A stretch of 64,000 nucleotides of DNA from Streptomyces hundungensis (GTDB lineage: Bacteria > Actinomycetota > Actinomycetes > Streptomycetales > Streptomycetaceae): assembly GCF_003627815.1 (NCBI RefSeq), contig NZ_CP032698.1:248001-312000 (forward strand), in the 5' to 3' direction. This document shows, piece by piece, positions 45,271 to 54,643 of the stretch (position 1 is the first letter of the stretch; each line of letters starts with the position of its first letter). Both the position numbers and the translations under genes were made by a program. The notes under the pieces were generated by a model. It worked only from the letters and a program-made list of their open reading frames with translations. It had not been told where the DNA came from and did not search any database.

Positions 45271-45686
45271 CACTTGGCCCCGTTGTTGTTGGCCGTGCAC
45301 CAGGAGGCCACATCCTTGAGATCCTTCTGGCGCTGCTGAAGGGTCGTCACCAGGCCTTTGCGGTAGGTGAGTTTATGGTCGAGGTAGGTGGCTATCGCGG
45401 TGTGGCCCTCCTTCTTGGCGTTGTCCACGCGCTGCTGCATACGGGCCACCGAACCCAGCGTGTCCGCTCCCCCACCAAGCCGGTTCAGGGCGCGTTCGAT
45501 GCGCTTCTCGCTCTTGGGCTCGCGCTTGCAGATGCTCCTGGCTCCGTCGCCGGCGGGGGCCTTCGCGGTGGCGGCCGGCGAGGGCGCCGAGTCCGCGGAG
45601 GCGCTGGGCGCGGTGACGGCCAGTACGGCCGTCGCGGCGAGGGCCGCCGCCGTGACCCGGCGGTGGCTGAAGATGGCGTTGTGCAT
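45270..45686 (-). CDS. Small secreted helical protein next to a two-component system
   Basis: A 138-residue protein with a signal peptide (1-29, cleavage near SASA). The mature part is mostly helical and charged (KSEKRIERALNRLGGGADTL, MQQRVDNAKKEGHTAIATYL) and has two cysteines (SICKRE and SWCTAN) that could join the ends. ATG 45686 follows GGGAGG. It starts 44 bases after the sensor kinase stop and overlaps the small lipoprotein gene, so all four genes are probably one operon. Its shape suggests a periplasmic-side partner of the kinase; this is inference. Confidence 0.72.
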   Translation of the reverse strand: MHNAIFSHRRVTAAALAATAVLAVTAPSASADSAPSPAATAKAPAGDGARSICKREPKSEKRIERALNRLGGGADTLGSVARMQQRVDNAKKEGHTAIATYLDHKLTYRKGLVTTLQQRQKDLKDVASWCTANNNGAK

Positions 45687-45730
45687 GGCTGCTGCCTCCC
45701 TGAAGGACAGGTTCGCGGTACGTCCCGAGG

Positions 45731-47195
45731 CTAGGAAGGCTCTTTGTGGGAACTCTGTGATCGCTGGGCGGTGACCGTCAACCAATCGCGGCGGGACGGG
45801 AGTTCGCCCTCCTGGGCCGCGTCCCTGGCAGGCAGCCGGACCGTGCACCGGGTGCCTGCCCCGCCCGGCCCCTCACCGATTTCGACGGTGCCGCCATGCA
45901 GCGCCGCCTGCTGGGCGACGAGGGTGAGGCCGAGCCCGGAGCCGGTGCTCGCGGGCCCCCGTTGGAAGCGGCGGAACACCTTTTGGCGGTCGGCGGGGGC
46001 GATGCCCGGACCCCGGTCGTCGACGGTGATCAGCACTTGGTCACCCTCGGCGCCGACGGCGACCGCGATCCGAGCACGGCCCCGCGCGTCCCTTCCGTGG
46101 GCCAGCGCGTTGCCTACGAGGTTGTCGAGCAGGATCCGGATGCCGGGCTCCCAGCCGTGCACCGGCGCGGACCCGGAGCTCAGCGTGATCACCGCGTCCG
46201 GGGCGCGCCGCCGGGCCTCGGCGACGGCGGCGTCGGCGACCTCCGCCGCGTCGAGCATCCGGAACGCGTCGGCCTCCACCAGATCGCCGCGTCCGAGCTC
46301 GCGCAGCGCCACCAGCATGCCGAGCAGCCGCGCGTGCTCGCGGCGCAGGTCTTCGACCACCTCGGCGCGGTCGGTGTCGGGGAGTTCGGGGTGTGCCAGG
46401 ACGTCGAGGTTGGTGCCCATGCTCATCAGCGGGTTGCGCAGCTCGTGTGAGGCGGCTGCGGAGAAGGACCGCGCCGTGTCCAGGGCCTGCGCCGTACGGG
46501 TGGCCTGCTCGTCGTAGCGGGCGAGGACCGTCTGGAGGGTGGCGGCCAGGTCGTCGACCTCGGCGACGCGGGTCGGCCGGTGCTCCAGACGTACCGAGGT
46601 CGCACGGGGATCGAGCCCCGCCGCCGCCTTGCGCAGCCTGCGCAGCGGGCGGGTCGCGCCGCTCGCGATGGCCCAGGCCAGCAGCGCGGACGGCGGGGCG
46701 GCGAGCAGCGCGGTGGTGACCACGCGGTTGCGGACCAGGGCGAGCTGGGTACGGCTCGCGGTGTCGGGCGCGAACACCCACAGGGTGCCGGAAACCTGCG
46801 TCCCCTTGACGGGCATCGCGTACGCCCGCCAACTGCGGCCCGCGCCGCGAATCGTCACCGGACTCCTTGCCACCGCGGGCAGTGGCACCGAGGCATCGGG
46901 CTGAGGACCACCGCTGAACGTCCCGTCGGGCCCGATGAGCCGTACGCCGACATCCAGCGCGGCGCTGAAGAGGCGGCGCTGGCGGTTTCTCCTCTGCGGT
47001 CGGCTGATGGTTGGCGGCGGCCCGCAGCAGGGTGCGGGCGTCCAGCGCGATCGCGCCGGCCCGGGTTCGCAGGTGGCTGTCCTCCTCGCGGTGCAGATCG
47101 CGGGCGACCAAGGCGAACAGCAGCCAGCCACAGGCCAGAACCAGGAGCGGCACGGTGACGCCGACGGCGAGTGCGATCCGGGTGGAGAGCTTCAT
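45731..47195 (-). pseudogene. Sensor histidine kinase with a frameshift in its extracytoplasmic region
   Basis: The start is ATG 47195, overlapping the response regulator stop (ATGA). The first frame encodes KLSTRIALAVGVTVPLLVLA and an outside region to about 46990. The rest continues in another frame from FSAALDVGVRLIGPDGTF through a second membrane span, HAMP, the phosphoacceptor SFSAAASHELRNPL, N-box DNLVGNALAHG, DDRGPGIAP and GSGLGLTLV. All kinase motifs are present, so only the frame break near 46985-47000 damages it. It could be a sequencing error in a G/C-rich stretch or a true recent mutation. Confidence 0.8.
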
Positions 47196-47887
47196 CGCTG
47201 CTCCCGCAGGACGAAGCCGACGCCGCGTACCGTGTGGACCAGCCGGGGCGCCCCGCCCGCCTCCAGCTTGCGGCGCAGATAGCTGACAAAGGTGTCGACC
47301 GCGTCGGTGCGTACGTCGACGTCGTATCCCCAGACCCGTTCGAGCAGTTGGTCGCGGCTGAGGACGAGGCCGGCGTTGCGGGCCAGGACTTCGAGGAGTG
47401 CGTACTCGCGCCGGGTGAGGTCGAGGGGGTGGCCGTCGCGCTCGGCGGTGCGTGCCGCCGGGTCGATGACGAGGCCGCAGGCGCGGACCACGTCGTGCGG
47501 TGCGGGCGGGCGGCGCCGCAGCAGGGCGTGCAGGCGCAGTACCAGTTCCTTCAGCGCGAACGGCTTGACCAGGTAGTCGTCGCCGCCCGCCTGGAGCCCG
47601 GCGATCCGGTCGGCGGTCTCGTCCAGCGCCGACAGCATCAGGACGGGAAGATCGTGCCCGGCGTGCCGCAGCGTCCGGCACACCTCGATGCCGCTCATCC
47701 CGGGCATGGACACATCGAGCACCAGCACATCGGGCGGGCTCTGTTCGATTGCGGCGAGCGCGGCCCGGCCGCCGTCGGCGGTGCGGACGCGGAAGCCGTT
47801 CAGCCTGAGCCCCCGGTCGAGCGAGCGGCGCACCGCATCGTCGTCGTCCACGACCAGAACGTCCCCGGGACGGCTCGGCCCGCTCAT
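47192..47887 (-). CDS. OmpR/PhoB-family response regulator
   Basis: A 231-residue regulator. The receiver domain has the acidic cluster VVDDDDAVRRS, the phosphorylated aspartate in VLVLDVSMPGMSG and the conserved lysine in DDYLVKPF. The winged-helix domain contains LDLTRREYALLEVLARNAGL and VSYLRRKLEAGG. The ATG follows GAGGGAGCGCGG. It is first in an apparent operon with the kinase and the two small exported proteins, whose expression it may control. Confidence 0.94.
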   Translation of the reverse strand: MSGPSRPGDVLVVDDDDAVRRSLDRGLRLNGFRVRTADGGRAALAAIEQSPPDVLVLDVSMPGMSGIEVCRTLRHAGHDLPVLMLSALDETADRIAGLQAGGDDYLVKPFALKELVLRLHALLRRRPPAPHDVVRACGLVIDPAARTAERDGHPLDLTRREYALLEVLARNAGLVLSRDQLLERVWGYDVDVRTDAVDTFVSYLRRKLEAGGAPRLVHTVRGVGFVLREQR

Positions 47888-47984
47888 CCGCGCTCCCTCA
47901 CTTCATCCGGCTACGGCCGGGTCAGCGTACGGGCCTGTCCTGTGTGGCCCCTGACCTGTCCCACGCCGTTTTCAGGAGCCGGTC

Positions 47985-48127
47985 GAGCGCCGAAGGCCGC
48001 GCCTCGCCTTCTCGGCCTTCTTCGGGAAGAAGGTGCAGCTCAGCGCGATGATCACGCAGCCCGCGGCGAGCGCGTGCAGCAGCCCACCCCCAACGCTCGG
48101 CGCCGCCGGAGCGAATCCGGCGCGCCC
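47985..48127 (-). pseudogene. Fragment of a membrane protein C-terminus
   Basis: One minus frame reads LLHALAAGCVIIALSCTFFP followed by KKAEKARRG and a stop, a last membrane span plus basic tail as in many transporters. It is cut at about 48115-48127, where the unrelated hydrolase fragment begins on the other strand. Confidence 0.35.
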
Positions 48128-48661
48128 TCAAGGCTGCGGTTCGGTTACAGCCTCGGCGGCTACCTGGTCGCCCGCGCCGCCGCCCACGACCACCGCCTGG
48201 CCGCCCTGACCCTCGACGACGGTCTTTACAGCTACGGCGAAGCCCACATCCGCTTCATGCCCCCGTTCCTGCGGGACTGGATCCAGGCCGGCCGCGACGA
48301 CCTCGCCAACCCCGTCCTGAGCCTGCTCATGCAGAGCGGCACCCAACTCCGCTGGGCCCTGCGCAATGGTGTCTGGGCCTTCGGCGCCACATCACTTGCG
48401 GACTACATCCGCCGCACCGCCGACTACACGCTCGACGGCGCCGCCCACCTCATCGACTGCCCCACTCTCGTCCTGGACGCCGAGAACGACCAGTTCTTCC
48501 GCGGCCAGCCCCAGCGCGTCCAGGCCGCCCTGACCTGCCCCCACACCCTGGTCACCCTCCCCGAGGCCGAAGGCGCGGGCGAACACTGCCACATGGGGGC
48601 CATGGCCCGCGTCAACCAGATCACCTTCGACTGGCTCGACACCACCCTCCCCACCACCTGA
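48128..48661 (+). pseudogene. 5'-truncated alpha/beta hydrolase
   Basis: The frame enters directly at the nucleophile elbow, FGYSLGGYLVARAAAH, and continues to the end of an alpha/beta-hydrolase. CPTLVLDAENDQFFRG carries the acidic residue and AGEHCHMGAM the histidine, in the style of the DUF1100/FrsA-like group. About 150-200 residues that should precede the elbow are missing, and there is no start codon or ribosome site. The break point lies against a membrane protein fragment on the opposite strand, so this is one side of a deletion or rearrangement. Confidence 0.8.
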
Positions 48662-48995
48662 CGGACGGCGCCGACCACGACATACGGATACGTTGCTGCT
48701 GACCGACTTCCCGTCGTTCGCCACCACGATCATGGCCCCTGCCCCGACAACCCGGCCGTAATTGTGACTGAGCGCGACAGAGGTGCAGGTGTCGTCGTTC
48801 TGTGCCGAGGCGCCCGCACCGTCACCCAGGAGACGGCACGCACCGGCCGTAAGCCTTGCTGCTGTCTGGAGGCTTGCTGGCTGCGCCGGCGCGACATGTC
48901 CGACGCAGCGCGTCTCCGTCACACCGATCAGGCCGTGCCGAACGCGCGTGATGCGGCCGACGTCACGTCAGACGGGACAGAAGGCCCGGCCTGGG
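48662..48995. other. Intergenic region with a possible secreted-protein relic
   Basis: A minus frame around 48690-48840 reads NDDTCTSVALSHNYGRVVGA and then MIVVANDGKS, protein-like with two cysteines, but without a proper start or end. No other feature is recognised. Confidence 0.3.
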
Positions 48996-50072
48996 TCAGA
49001 GCCGCTTCGCGCTGCGCAGCAGCTGTGCGTAGAAGCCGCTTCCGTCGATGCGGGAGACCCCGCCCTTGTCGCCGATCGTCGGGCCGTTGACCTCCTTGCG
49101 GCTGGAGATGAACGTCTTGTGGCCCTCGGTGTCCGGTCCCAGGTAGAGGGCTACGTGGTCGAGGCGCGCCCCGGTGTGGTGATCCATCTTGAAGAAGAGG
49201 AGGTCACCGGGCTGGAGCACGTCGATGTTCTTGGGGCGTTCGTACCAGGGCGCCGGGCCCGACAGCGGGAGGATGTCCGCGCCGAGGTGGGAGCGGGCCA
49301 TGCCGTTGGCCGTGCGGGGCAGGCCGTCGCCCTTGTTGTCGTCGGACGCCAGCGGATAGCGGGCCCGGTAGCCGAACACCATGCGCACGAACCCCGAGCA
49401 GTCGATGGCTTTGGCACGGGTGGGTTCCGGCTGCTTGGTGGTGCCGTCGCGGAAGGTGTAGGGGATGCCCAAGTAGTGGAAGAAGTCGGACTGTTCGAGC
49501 AGGGGCGTGCCGCGGTTTTTGGTGAGGTCCGGGTTGACCGGGCCGAAGTTGGCGTCGCCCGCGTACGCGAGGCCCTTGGCGTCCTTCTTGACCGGCGCTC
49601 CGGCGGCGTATTGGAAGGCGGTCGCGAAGAGGTCGTCCTCCTTGGTGGTCGAGGCCTCCTTGAACCAGGTCTTGAACCACGCCTCCTTCTCGGCTCCTTG
49701 GCGCCAGGCCTGGGGCATCAGGCGTACCCAGTCCTCCGTGACGACGCGGACCGCGGTGTTCGCCGGTTCGGCGAAGGTGCGTGAGGGGCCCCTGAGGGTC
49801 GCCGTGCGCGCCTTGTCGGTGAACGTGGCGAGGATCTGGCCCTGGTCGCCGCGCAGCACGGTGCGCGCGGGGTTGTTCAGGCGTTCCCAGCGCTGCGCAC
49901 CGCTGTCCTTGTCGATGTCGCCCGCCCCGACAGGGCGGTCCTTGACGGTCTGGACACCGGGCGCCGAGTCCCGCTCCTCGCTGCGCAGTTCCACGGTGAG
50001 GTACGCGCTGGACGCCAGCAGGGCCAGCACGGTCAGGGCATGCACAGAGGTGCGCTTCTTCATGGTGGGCAT
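48996..50072 (-). CDS. NlpC/P60-family hydrolase at the end of the poly-gamma-glutamate operon
   Basis: A 358-residue exported protein. It has an N-terminal membrane or signal segment (SVHALTVLALLASSAYLTV), a helical and SH3-like middle, and the catalytic cysteine in KAIDCSGFVRMVFGYRARYP (about 226). The histidine is in LDHVALYLGPD and a third residue follows. NlpC/P60 enzymes cut gamma-glutamyl-linked peptides. Position directly behind pgsC, 24 bases apart, suggests that it trims or releases poly-gamma-glutamate rather than peptidoglycan. The start ATG 50072 follows GGAG eleven bases upstream. Confidence 0.85.
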   Translation of the reverse strand: MPTMKKRTSVHALTVLALLASSAYLTVELRSEERDSAPGVQTVKDRPVGAGDIDKDSGAQRWERLNNPARTVLRGDQGQILATFTDKARTATLRGPSRTFAEPANTAVRVVTEDWVRLMPQAWRQGAEKEAWFKTWFKEASTTKEDDLFATAFQYAAGAPVKKDAKGLAYAGDANFGPVNPDLTKNRGTPLLEQSDFFHYLGIPYTFRDGTTKQPEPTRAKAIDCSGFVRMVFGYRARYPLASDDNKGDGLPRTANGMARSHLGADILPLSGPAPWYERPKNIDVLQPGDLLFFKMDHHTGARLDHVALYLGPDTEGHKTFISSRKEVNGPTIGDKGGVSRIDGSGFYAQLLRSAKRL

Positions 50073-50096
50073 GTCTGCTTCGGCTCCGATCCCAGG

Positions 50097-50579
50097 TCAG
50101 GCGGACGGCATGACGCCGAGGAGGATTCCGGCGGTGAGGACGACATAGGCCATGAGCGTCACCGATCCCGTGGCGAGGAGGGTGGGTCCCTTGGGCTGGC
50201 GGACCAGCTGGTACGCGATCAGGCCCGGGACGATGAAGCCGAGGGTCTGGTTGGCGTACATGAGGGGGAACTCCAGGGAGAGCACGATCATTACGGTGGC
50301 CTGGAAGGTGACGCCGAGCAGGACGACGGCGGCGAAGAGCCGCTTGCCGTAGAGGATCACGAATTTCTGCATCAAGAGCGTGCCGGCGTAGGTGAGGACG
50401 GTGACGCCGGCGACCATCGCGGCGCGTTGCAGGTCCTCGACGAGGGTCAGCGCGAGCCAGCCCGGGGTGATCATGCCGCCGGGTGAGAGGTTGGTCGTCA
50501 GGTAGCAGACCAGGGAGAAGAGCAGCCCGATCGCGATGCCGATGGCGGCGATCTCGGGGGTCAGGACGGAGGGGATCAA
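50097..50579 (-). CDS. pgsC: Poly-gamma-glutamate synthase membrane subunit PgsC/CapC
   Basis: A 160-residue protein with four to five membrane spans. Conserved PgsC segments are TPEIAAIGIAIGLLFSLVCY, LSPGGMITPGWLALTLVEDL and a C-terminal VTLMAYVVLTAGILLGVMPS. With PgsB it forms the membrane complex that polymerises and exports poly-gamma-glutamate. The start is TTG 50579, overlapping the pgsB stop by two bases, so translation is coupled. Confidence 0.93.
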   Translation of the reverse strand: MIPSVLTPEIAAIGIAIGLLFSLVCYLTTNLSPGGMITPGWLALTLVEDLQRAAMVAGVTVLTYAGTLLMQKFVILYGKRLFAAVVLLGVTFQATVMIVLSLEFPLMYANQTLGFIVPGLIAYQLVRQPKGPTLLATGSVTLMAYVVLTAGILLGVMPSA

Positions 50580-52060
50580 CGGTGCTGCTCTCCTGGGTTG
50601 TGCCACTGCGGGGAATCGTCGGCGGGAGGTACGCGTGGCTCGAACGGGCCGCGGATGCGGGCCTGTTCCAGGTGCGCGGGGTGCGCCGGGTTCTGCTGGG
50701 GGTACGGGTCCGGGTGCGGGGGCTGCTCCCCCGCGCGCTGCGCGTGGGGTGGCGCGTAGCGGTCCTCGTACGCCTGTGGGTAGGGCTGGTAGGGGTCGAG
50801 GTGGGGTGCGTACCGAGCTGTCGTCTCGGCGTCCCGGCCGATGCGCTCGGGTGTGGCAGGGGCGGCGGGCTCCGCGGAGTCGTCCGGCGGGAGGTGCGCG
50901 AGGTGTTCGAGGAGGAGTTCGCCCTGGCCGTGGATGTTGCCGATGGCGACGAGCGAGGAGTCGGGCCCGAGCCTGCCGAGCAACTCCCGCATGAACTCCT
51001 CGGGGTCGCGCCGGTCTCCGCCGAGGTCGACGGCGCGGTCGCGGTAGGCGGCCGGTATCGCGTCGATGGCGGATTTGGCCGGGTGGCCGATGACGAAGAC
51101 CTGGTCGGGGTCGAGATCGGGGATGATCTCGCCCATCTGGCCGTTGCGTTCGACGCGGTCGGGCCGGCAGTTGATGACCACGTTCAGGGGGCGGTGGATG
51201 GCGCCGAGGTCGAGCAGCTGGTTGATGTTCATCAGCGTCGACTCGGGGTCGTTGGCGGCGAAGACGTTGGCGAAGCGGAGCTTCTTGTCCTCGTGGGTCA
51301 CGTACCGCTCCACGGAGAGGACTCCGGGGTCCGGCGGGGCGTCGTACATGCCCCGTAGCGCGGTGTCGCGGTCGACGCCGAGGAGTTCGGCGACGACGAG
51401 CGCGATGGCCACGTTCTCCTTGAAGGTGAACCAGCTGAAGCCGCGCAGTTCCTCGTCGGTGACCATCTCCGGGTCGGCGTAGACGAGGCGGCAGTTCCGT
51501 GCTTCGGCCTCCTCCTGGAGGATGGCGAAGCGGTCCTTCTCGGCGGTGACGCAGATGCCGTTCTCGGGCATCGAGCGGCACAGCGAGCGTGCCACGTCGT
51601 CGAGGGTGGGGCCCATCTCGGCAAGGTGGTCCTCGCGGACGTTGCAGAGGACGCCGATCGTCGAGCGGATCAGCTTGGACTGGTTGATCTCCTGGAGCGC
51701 GGGCATGACGGCCATGCACTCGATGACCAGGGCGTCCGGATGGTAGGCGCTGGCGCGCCGCACGATGCCGATCTGCTCGACGACGTTGGCGATGCCGAAC
51801 TTGCGGTAGACCGGCTCCTCGGTGGCGTCCGGATGGATGAACCGGGCGGCGGTTCCGGTGGTCTTGGCGACCGTGACCAGGTTGCCGCCACGCAGCGCGC
51901 CCGCGCACAGGCGGGTGATGGAGCTCTTGCCGCGGATGCCGTTGACGAGCACGCGGGTCGGGATGCGGTCGAGGTTGACGTAGTGCCGTCGCTGTTCGAT
52001 CACTCCGGAGATCAGCAGGACGGCCCCGCACACCACGAGCACGGTGTAGAGGAAAAGCAC
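50576..52060 (-). CDS. pgsB: Poly-gamma-glutamate synthase ligase PgsB/CapB with Pro-rich C-terminal extension
   Basis: A 494-residue Mur-ligase-like enzyme that activates glutamate with ATP and adds it to the growing gamma-linked chain. An N-terminal membrane helix (MLFLYTVLVVCGAVLLISGV) is followed by the P-loop GIRGKSS (41-47), VIECMAVMPALQEINQSKLI and NVFAANDPEST. Conservation ends near residue 395. About 100 residues rich in Pro, Gln, His and Tyr (YAPHLDPYQPYPQAYEDRYA) follow and are absent from Bacillus PgsB. The start is GTG 52060, four bases after the upstream stop. Confidence 0.94.
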   Translation of the reverse strand: MLFLYTVLVVCGAVLLISGVIEQRRHYVNLDRIPTRVLVNGIRGKSSITRLCAGALRGGNLVTVAKTTGTAARFIHPDATEEPVYRKFGIANVVEQIGIVRRASAYHPDALVIECMAVMPALQEINQSKLIRSTIGVLCNVREDHLAEMGPTLDDVARSLCRSMPENGICVTAEKDRFAILQEEAEARNCRLVYADPEMVTDEELRGFSWFTFKENVAIALVVAELLGVDRDTALRGMYDAPPDPGVLSVERYVTHEDKKLRFANVFAANDPESTLMNINQLLDLGAIHRPLNVVINCRPDRVERNGQMGEIIPDLDPDQVFVIGHPAKSAIDAIPAAYRDRAVDLGGDRRDPEEFMRELLGRLGPDSSLVAIGNIHGQGELLLEHLAHLPPDDSAEPAAPATPERIGRDAETTARYAPHLDPYQPYPQAYEDRYAPPHAQRAGEQPPHPDPYPQQNPAHPAHLEQARIRGPFEPRVPPADDSPQWHNPGEQHR

Positions 52061-52064
52061 GGTG

Positions 52065-54251
52065 TTACTGGTTCCTTCCGGCCGGGGCGTGTGTGCGGGT
52101 GGCGCCGTCGCGTTGGCGTTGCTGGTCCTGGAGGCGTTGCCGGATCAGTTCCAGGCTGCGGGCCACGGCCCCTACCTCGTCGTGGTGGCGCGGGTAGAGC
52201 ACTGTCTTGCGGTCGCCGTCGGCCAGGTTCTCGGCCTGGTCGGCCAGTGCGCGCAGCGGGCGGGCGACGACGATGTGCAGCCAGCCGAGGCAGGCCGCGG
52301 CAGCGGTGAGGCCGAGCATGCCGGCGAGGACCGTGCGGTTCTGCCGGCTGTACTCGGGGATGGCGAGCCAAGACGCCGGCTGGGAGCTGACCACCGTCCA
52401 CCGCAGGGAGTCCGCCACCCCGCCGCCGGAGAACGGCGCTGCGGCGACGACGCGTACGCTCCCGCCGTCGCGCCGCACCTCGCCGTGGTCGGACTTCTGG
52501 TCGAGCAGGGGTTGGAGTGAGGAGGGCAGTTTCTGGAAGGCGCGGTATCCCGAGTCGCCGCCGATGACGCGGCCCTCGGTGTCGACGACACGGACCTCGC
52601 CGAGTCCCTGGCGCCCGAGCAGTGCGTTGAGGAACTCGATGCGGAACTCCCCTACGACCGCGGCCCCTTGGCGGTCCGGCGCTGCGGCAGTGGCGGTGAT
52701 GACGGGCTTCTTGCCTCCGTGGCCGCTCACGTCGAAGGCGTTCTCCGAAGGGGCCTCCCCCGCGGAGTGGTGGGGGGCGTGCCCGGCGCGGGCGAGGATC
52801 TTGCCGTCGGCGCCGAGGACGTACACCGACTCATAACGCTGGTGATCCTTGAGGGTGCGGCCCAGGACCGCGTTCATTTCCTGGGCGGAGGTGCGGTCGC
52901 CGATGAGGGACGCGACGGCGGCAAGGTCGGCGTGGCCCTCGTTGAGGGCGCGGCGCACCCGGTCGCTGAGCGTCGCGGTGCGCGCCTTCTGGTCATGGAC
53001 GGTCTGGGTCGGCACACGGACGTCGTCCTCGGCCCGGTTGAGCAGCAGCATCAGTGGCGCGGCCCATCCGAGCAGCAGCAGGGCGCAGACGACGAGCAGT
53101 GCACGGGTGCCGGGCCTTCTGCGGCGTACGGGACGGGGTGGACCCTCAGCGTCGACGGGTGCTCCGCGCAACTGGCCGCGCAACCGCTCCAGGGCGGCGC
53201 CGATCCGCGCGGCCTCACCGGACCTCGGCACGGACACGGGGCGCTCCAGATCGCCGCGGGTGAGACGGCGGCTCTCCAGAAAGAGCCGGATCAAGGGGCG
53301 CTGCACCGTGGACAGGAGCAGCATGACCGCGAGGGCGCCGATCACGAGGAGTGCGCCCGCCGCCACGAGGCCGACGGCTGGCCGGGAGAGGCGGGACGCG
53401 TGCTTTTCGACACCGACCTGGGTGACGACGGTGAGGCCGAGGGTGCCGGCCGGGGTGGTCTGGCCGGGATCGCCCGCCGCGAGCGTGGCGTAGCCACCGA
53501 CGGTCTGCCGGTCCGCGACCGTGTCCCCGGTGAGGTGGCCACTGACGCCCGTGTAGCCGCCCGCGCCGGGCGCCTTGGCCGAGATCGCGTTCTGCTTGCC
53601 CTTCTTCGCCGCGATGCCCGCGAAGGTCCGCAGTTGCTCCCTGGCGCCCTTGTCACCGAGCGCGCCGTGGCTGTTCAGGACGCGCCCGTCGCCGTCCACG
53701 ACGCCGATGGCCCGGCCTTCACCGAGATCCACGCCGGGGAAGCTGAGGCTGCTGGAGGCGATCAGGAGCTGCTGGGGCCGGCCTTCCCAGGACAGCAGGG
53801 CCAGGGTGACCAGGCGGGTCTGGCCGTTCTCCAGGCGGACCAGGCGCGGAGCGAGTCCTCCCTCGTCGGCCAGGCGGCTTCGGTCGATGGCGGTGAGGGG
53901 TACGTTCTCGCCGCGCGCACCGAGGAGCTTGCCCGAAGCGATCTCCATGACGGCGGTGCCGCGCCACTTCTGGTACACGTCGCCGACCTTGTCCAAGACG
54001 TCGTCGGCGGCCGCGGGTTGCTGCTGGTTGAACAGGGTCGCGGTGCGGGTCAGATCAGTGATCGATTCGTCGAGAGAGGCACGCAGCGCGATGGCCCCGT
54101 CCTCGGCGACGTACTGCTGGGACTTGCGGACGGCCTCGGGGACGAGAGCGTTCTCGGGTTTGCCGAGGGCCAGCGCGGTGATGCCCGCGAGGGTCAGGAG
54201 CAGCGTCGCCAGCACAGCAATGGGCGGGCGTATGCCACCTATCAGTGACAT
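52065..54251 (-). CDS. Double sensor/HAMP membrane protein heading the poly-gamma-glutamate operon
   Basis: A 728-residue membrane protein built as a tandem duplication. A membrane span (11-30), outside sensor region, span (290-313) and HAMP-like linker are followed by a second span (382-404), outside dCache-like region (FRIEFLNALLGRQGLGEVRV), span (640-663) and HAMP (HIVVARPLRALADQAENLAD). No kinase, GGDEF or methyl-accepting domain follows; the protein simply ends. It is co-transcribed with pgsB. It may sense the envelope or polymer and act through protein contact. The start at ATG 54251 is uncertain; in-frame codons extend to a GTG near 54395. Confidence 0.8.
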   Translation of the reverse strand: MSLIGGIRPPIAVLATLLLTLAGITALALGKPENALVPEAVRKSQQYVAEDGAIALRASLDESITDLTRTATLFNQQQPAAADDVLDKVGDVYQKWRGTAVMEIASGKLLGARGENVPLTAIDRSRLADEGGLAPRLVRLENGQTRLVTLALLSWEGRPQQLLIASSSLSFPGVDLGEGRAIGVVDGDGRVLNSHGALGDKGAREQLRTFAGIAAKKGKQNAISAKAPGAGGYTGVSGHLTGDTVADRQTVGGYATLAAGDPGQTTPAGTLGLTVVTQVGVEKHASRLSRPAVGLVAAGALLVIGALAVMLLLSTVQRPLIRLFLESRRLTRGDLERPVSVPRSGEAARIGAALERLRGQLRGAPVDAEGPPRPVRRRRPGTRALLVVCALLLLGWAAPLMLLLNRAEDDVRVPTQTVHDQKARTATLSDRVRRALNEGHADLAAVASLIGDRTSAQEMNAVLGRTLKDHQRYESVYVLGADGKILARAGHAPHHSAGEAPSENAFDVSGHGGKKPVITATAAAPDRQGAAVVGEFRIEFLNALLGRQGLGEVRVVDTEGRVIGGDSGYRAFQKLPSSLQPLLDQKSDHGEVRRDGGSVRVVAAAPFSGGGVADSLRWTVVSSQPASWLAIPEYSRQNRTVLAGMLGLTAAAACLGWLHIVVARPLRALADQAENLADGDRKTVLYPRHHDEVGAVARSLELIRQRLQDQQRQRDGATRTHAPAGRNQ

Positions 54252-54415
54252 GTCCGACCTGCGGCGGACCTTGTGCCGCCGCCTCGATCCCGAAGCCGCC
54301 AACGCGACGCTCCTCTTCTGCTTCTTCGGGCGCCAACCCGAGGCGGCCGTCCCACCCCGGGACGCACGAGCGTGCGACGCGAGATCCCCGACCACGAGAT
54401 AGGTAAAGAGTTGCC

Positions 54416-54594
54416 TACCTCCGGACAAAATTCACTGAAAAATATATTGGAAAAGATCTTTGCGCAAATCCCTAGCAAATCGCGGGCGAGGAGGGCCACC
54501 CGCCTGCGACTCCCAGATAGACAATGCAGGAGGGGATCATTGTCCGAATTAAGCGCATATATAGATAAGCAGTAGATGGGCACTGCACTCCCCT
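54416..54594. promoter_or_regulatory. AT-rich divergent promoter region of the poly-gamma-glutamate locus
   Basis: Of the 60 bases 54421-54480, 39 are A or T, far above the surroundings. TATATT, CATATATAGATAAG and similar runs occur. GGACAA (54423-54428) and TTGTCCG (54540-54546) flank the core. It separates the leftward operon from the rightward secreted protein gene and is a likely binding place for a Lsr2-type silencer. Confidence 0.55.
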
Positions 54595-54643
54595 CTTGAC
54601 CCCCGCCTCCCTTCACGCCCTGCCCCGTATCTTTGGTGCGGCC

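Noticed and set aside
54423..54546. TTGTCCG/CGGACAA words in the poly-gamma-glutamate promoter as part of the HTH-TM regulon
   Set aside because: Only two single words far apart; at this base composition several are expected by chance in 64 kb. Kept as a weak note, not a site call.
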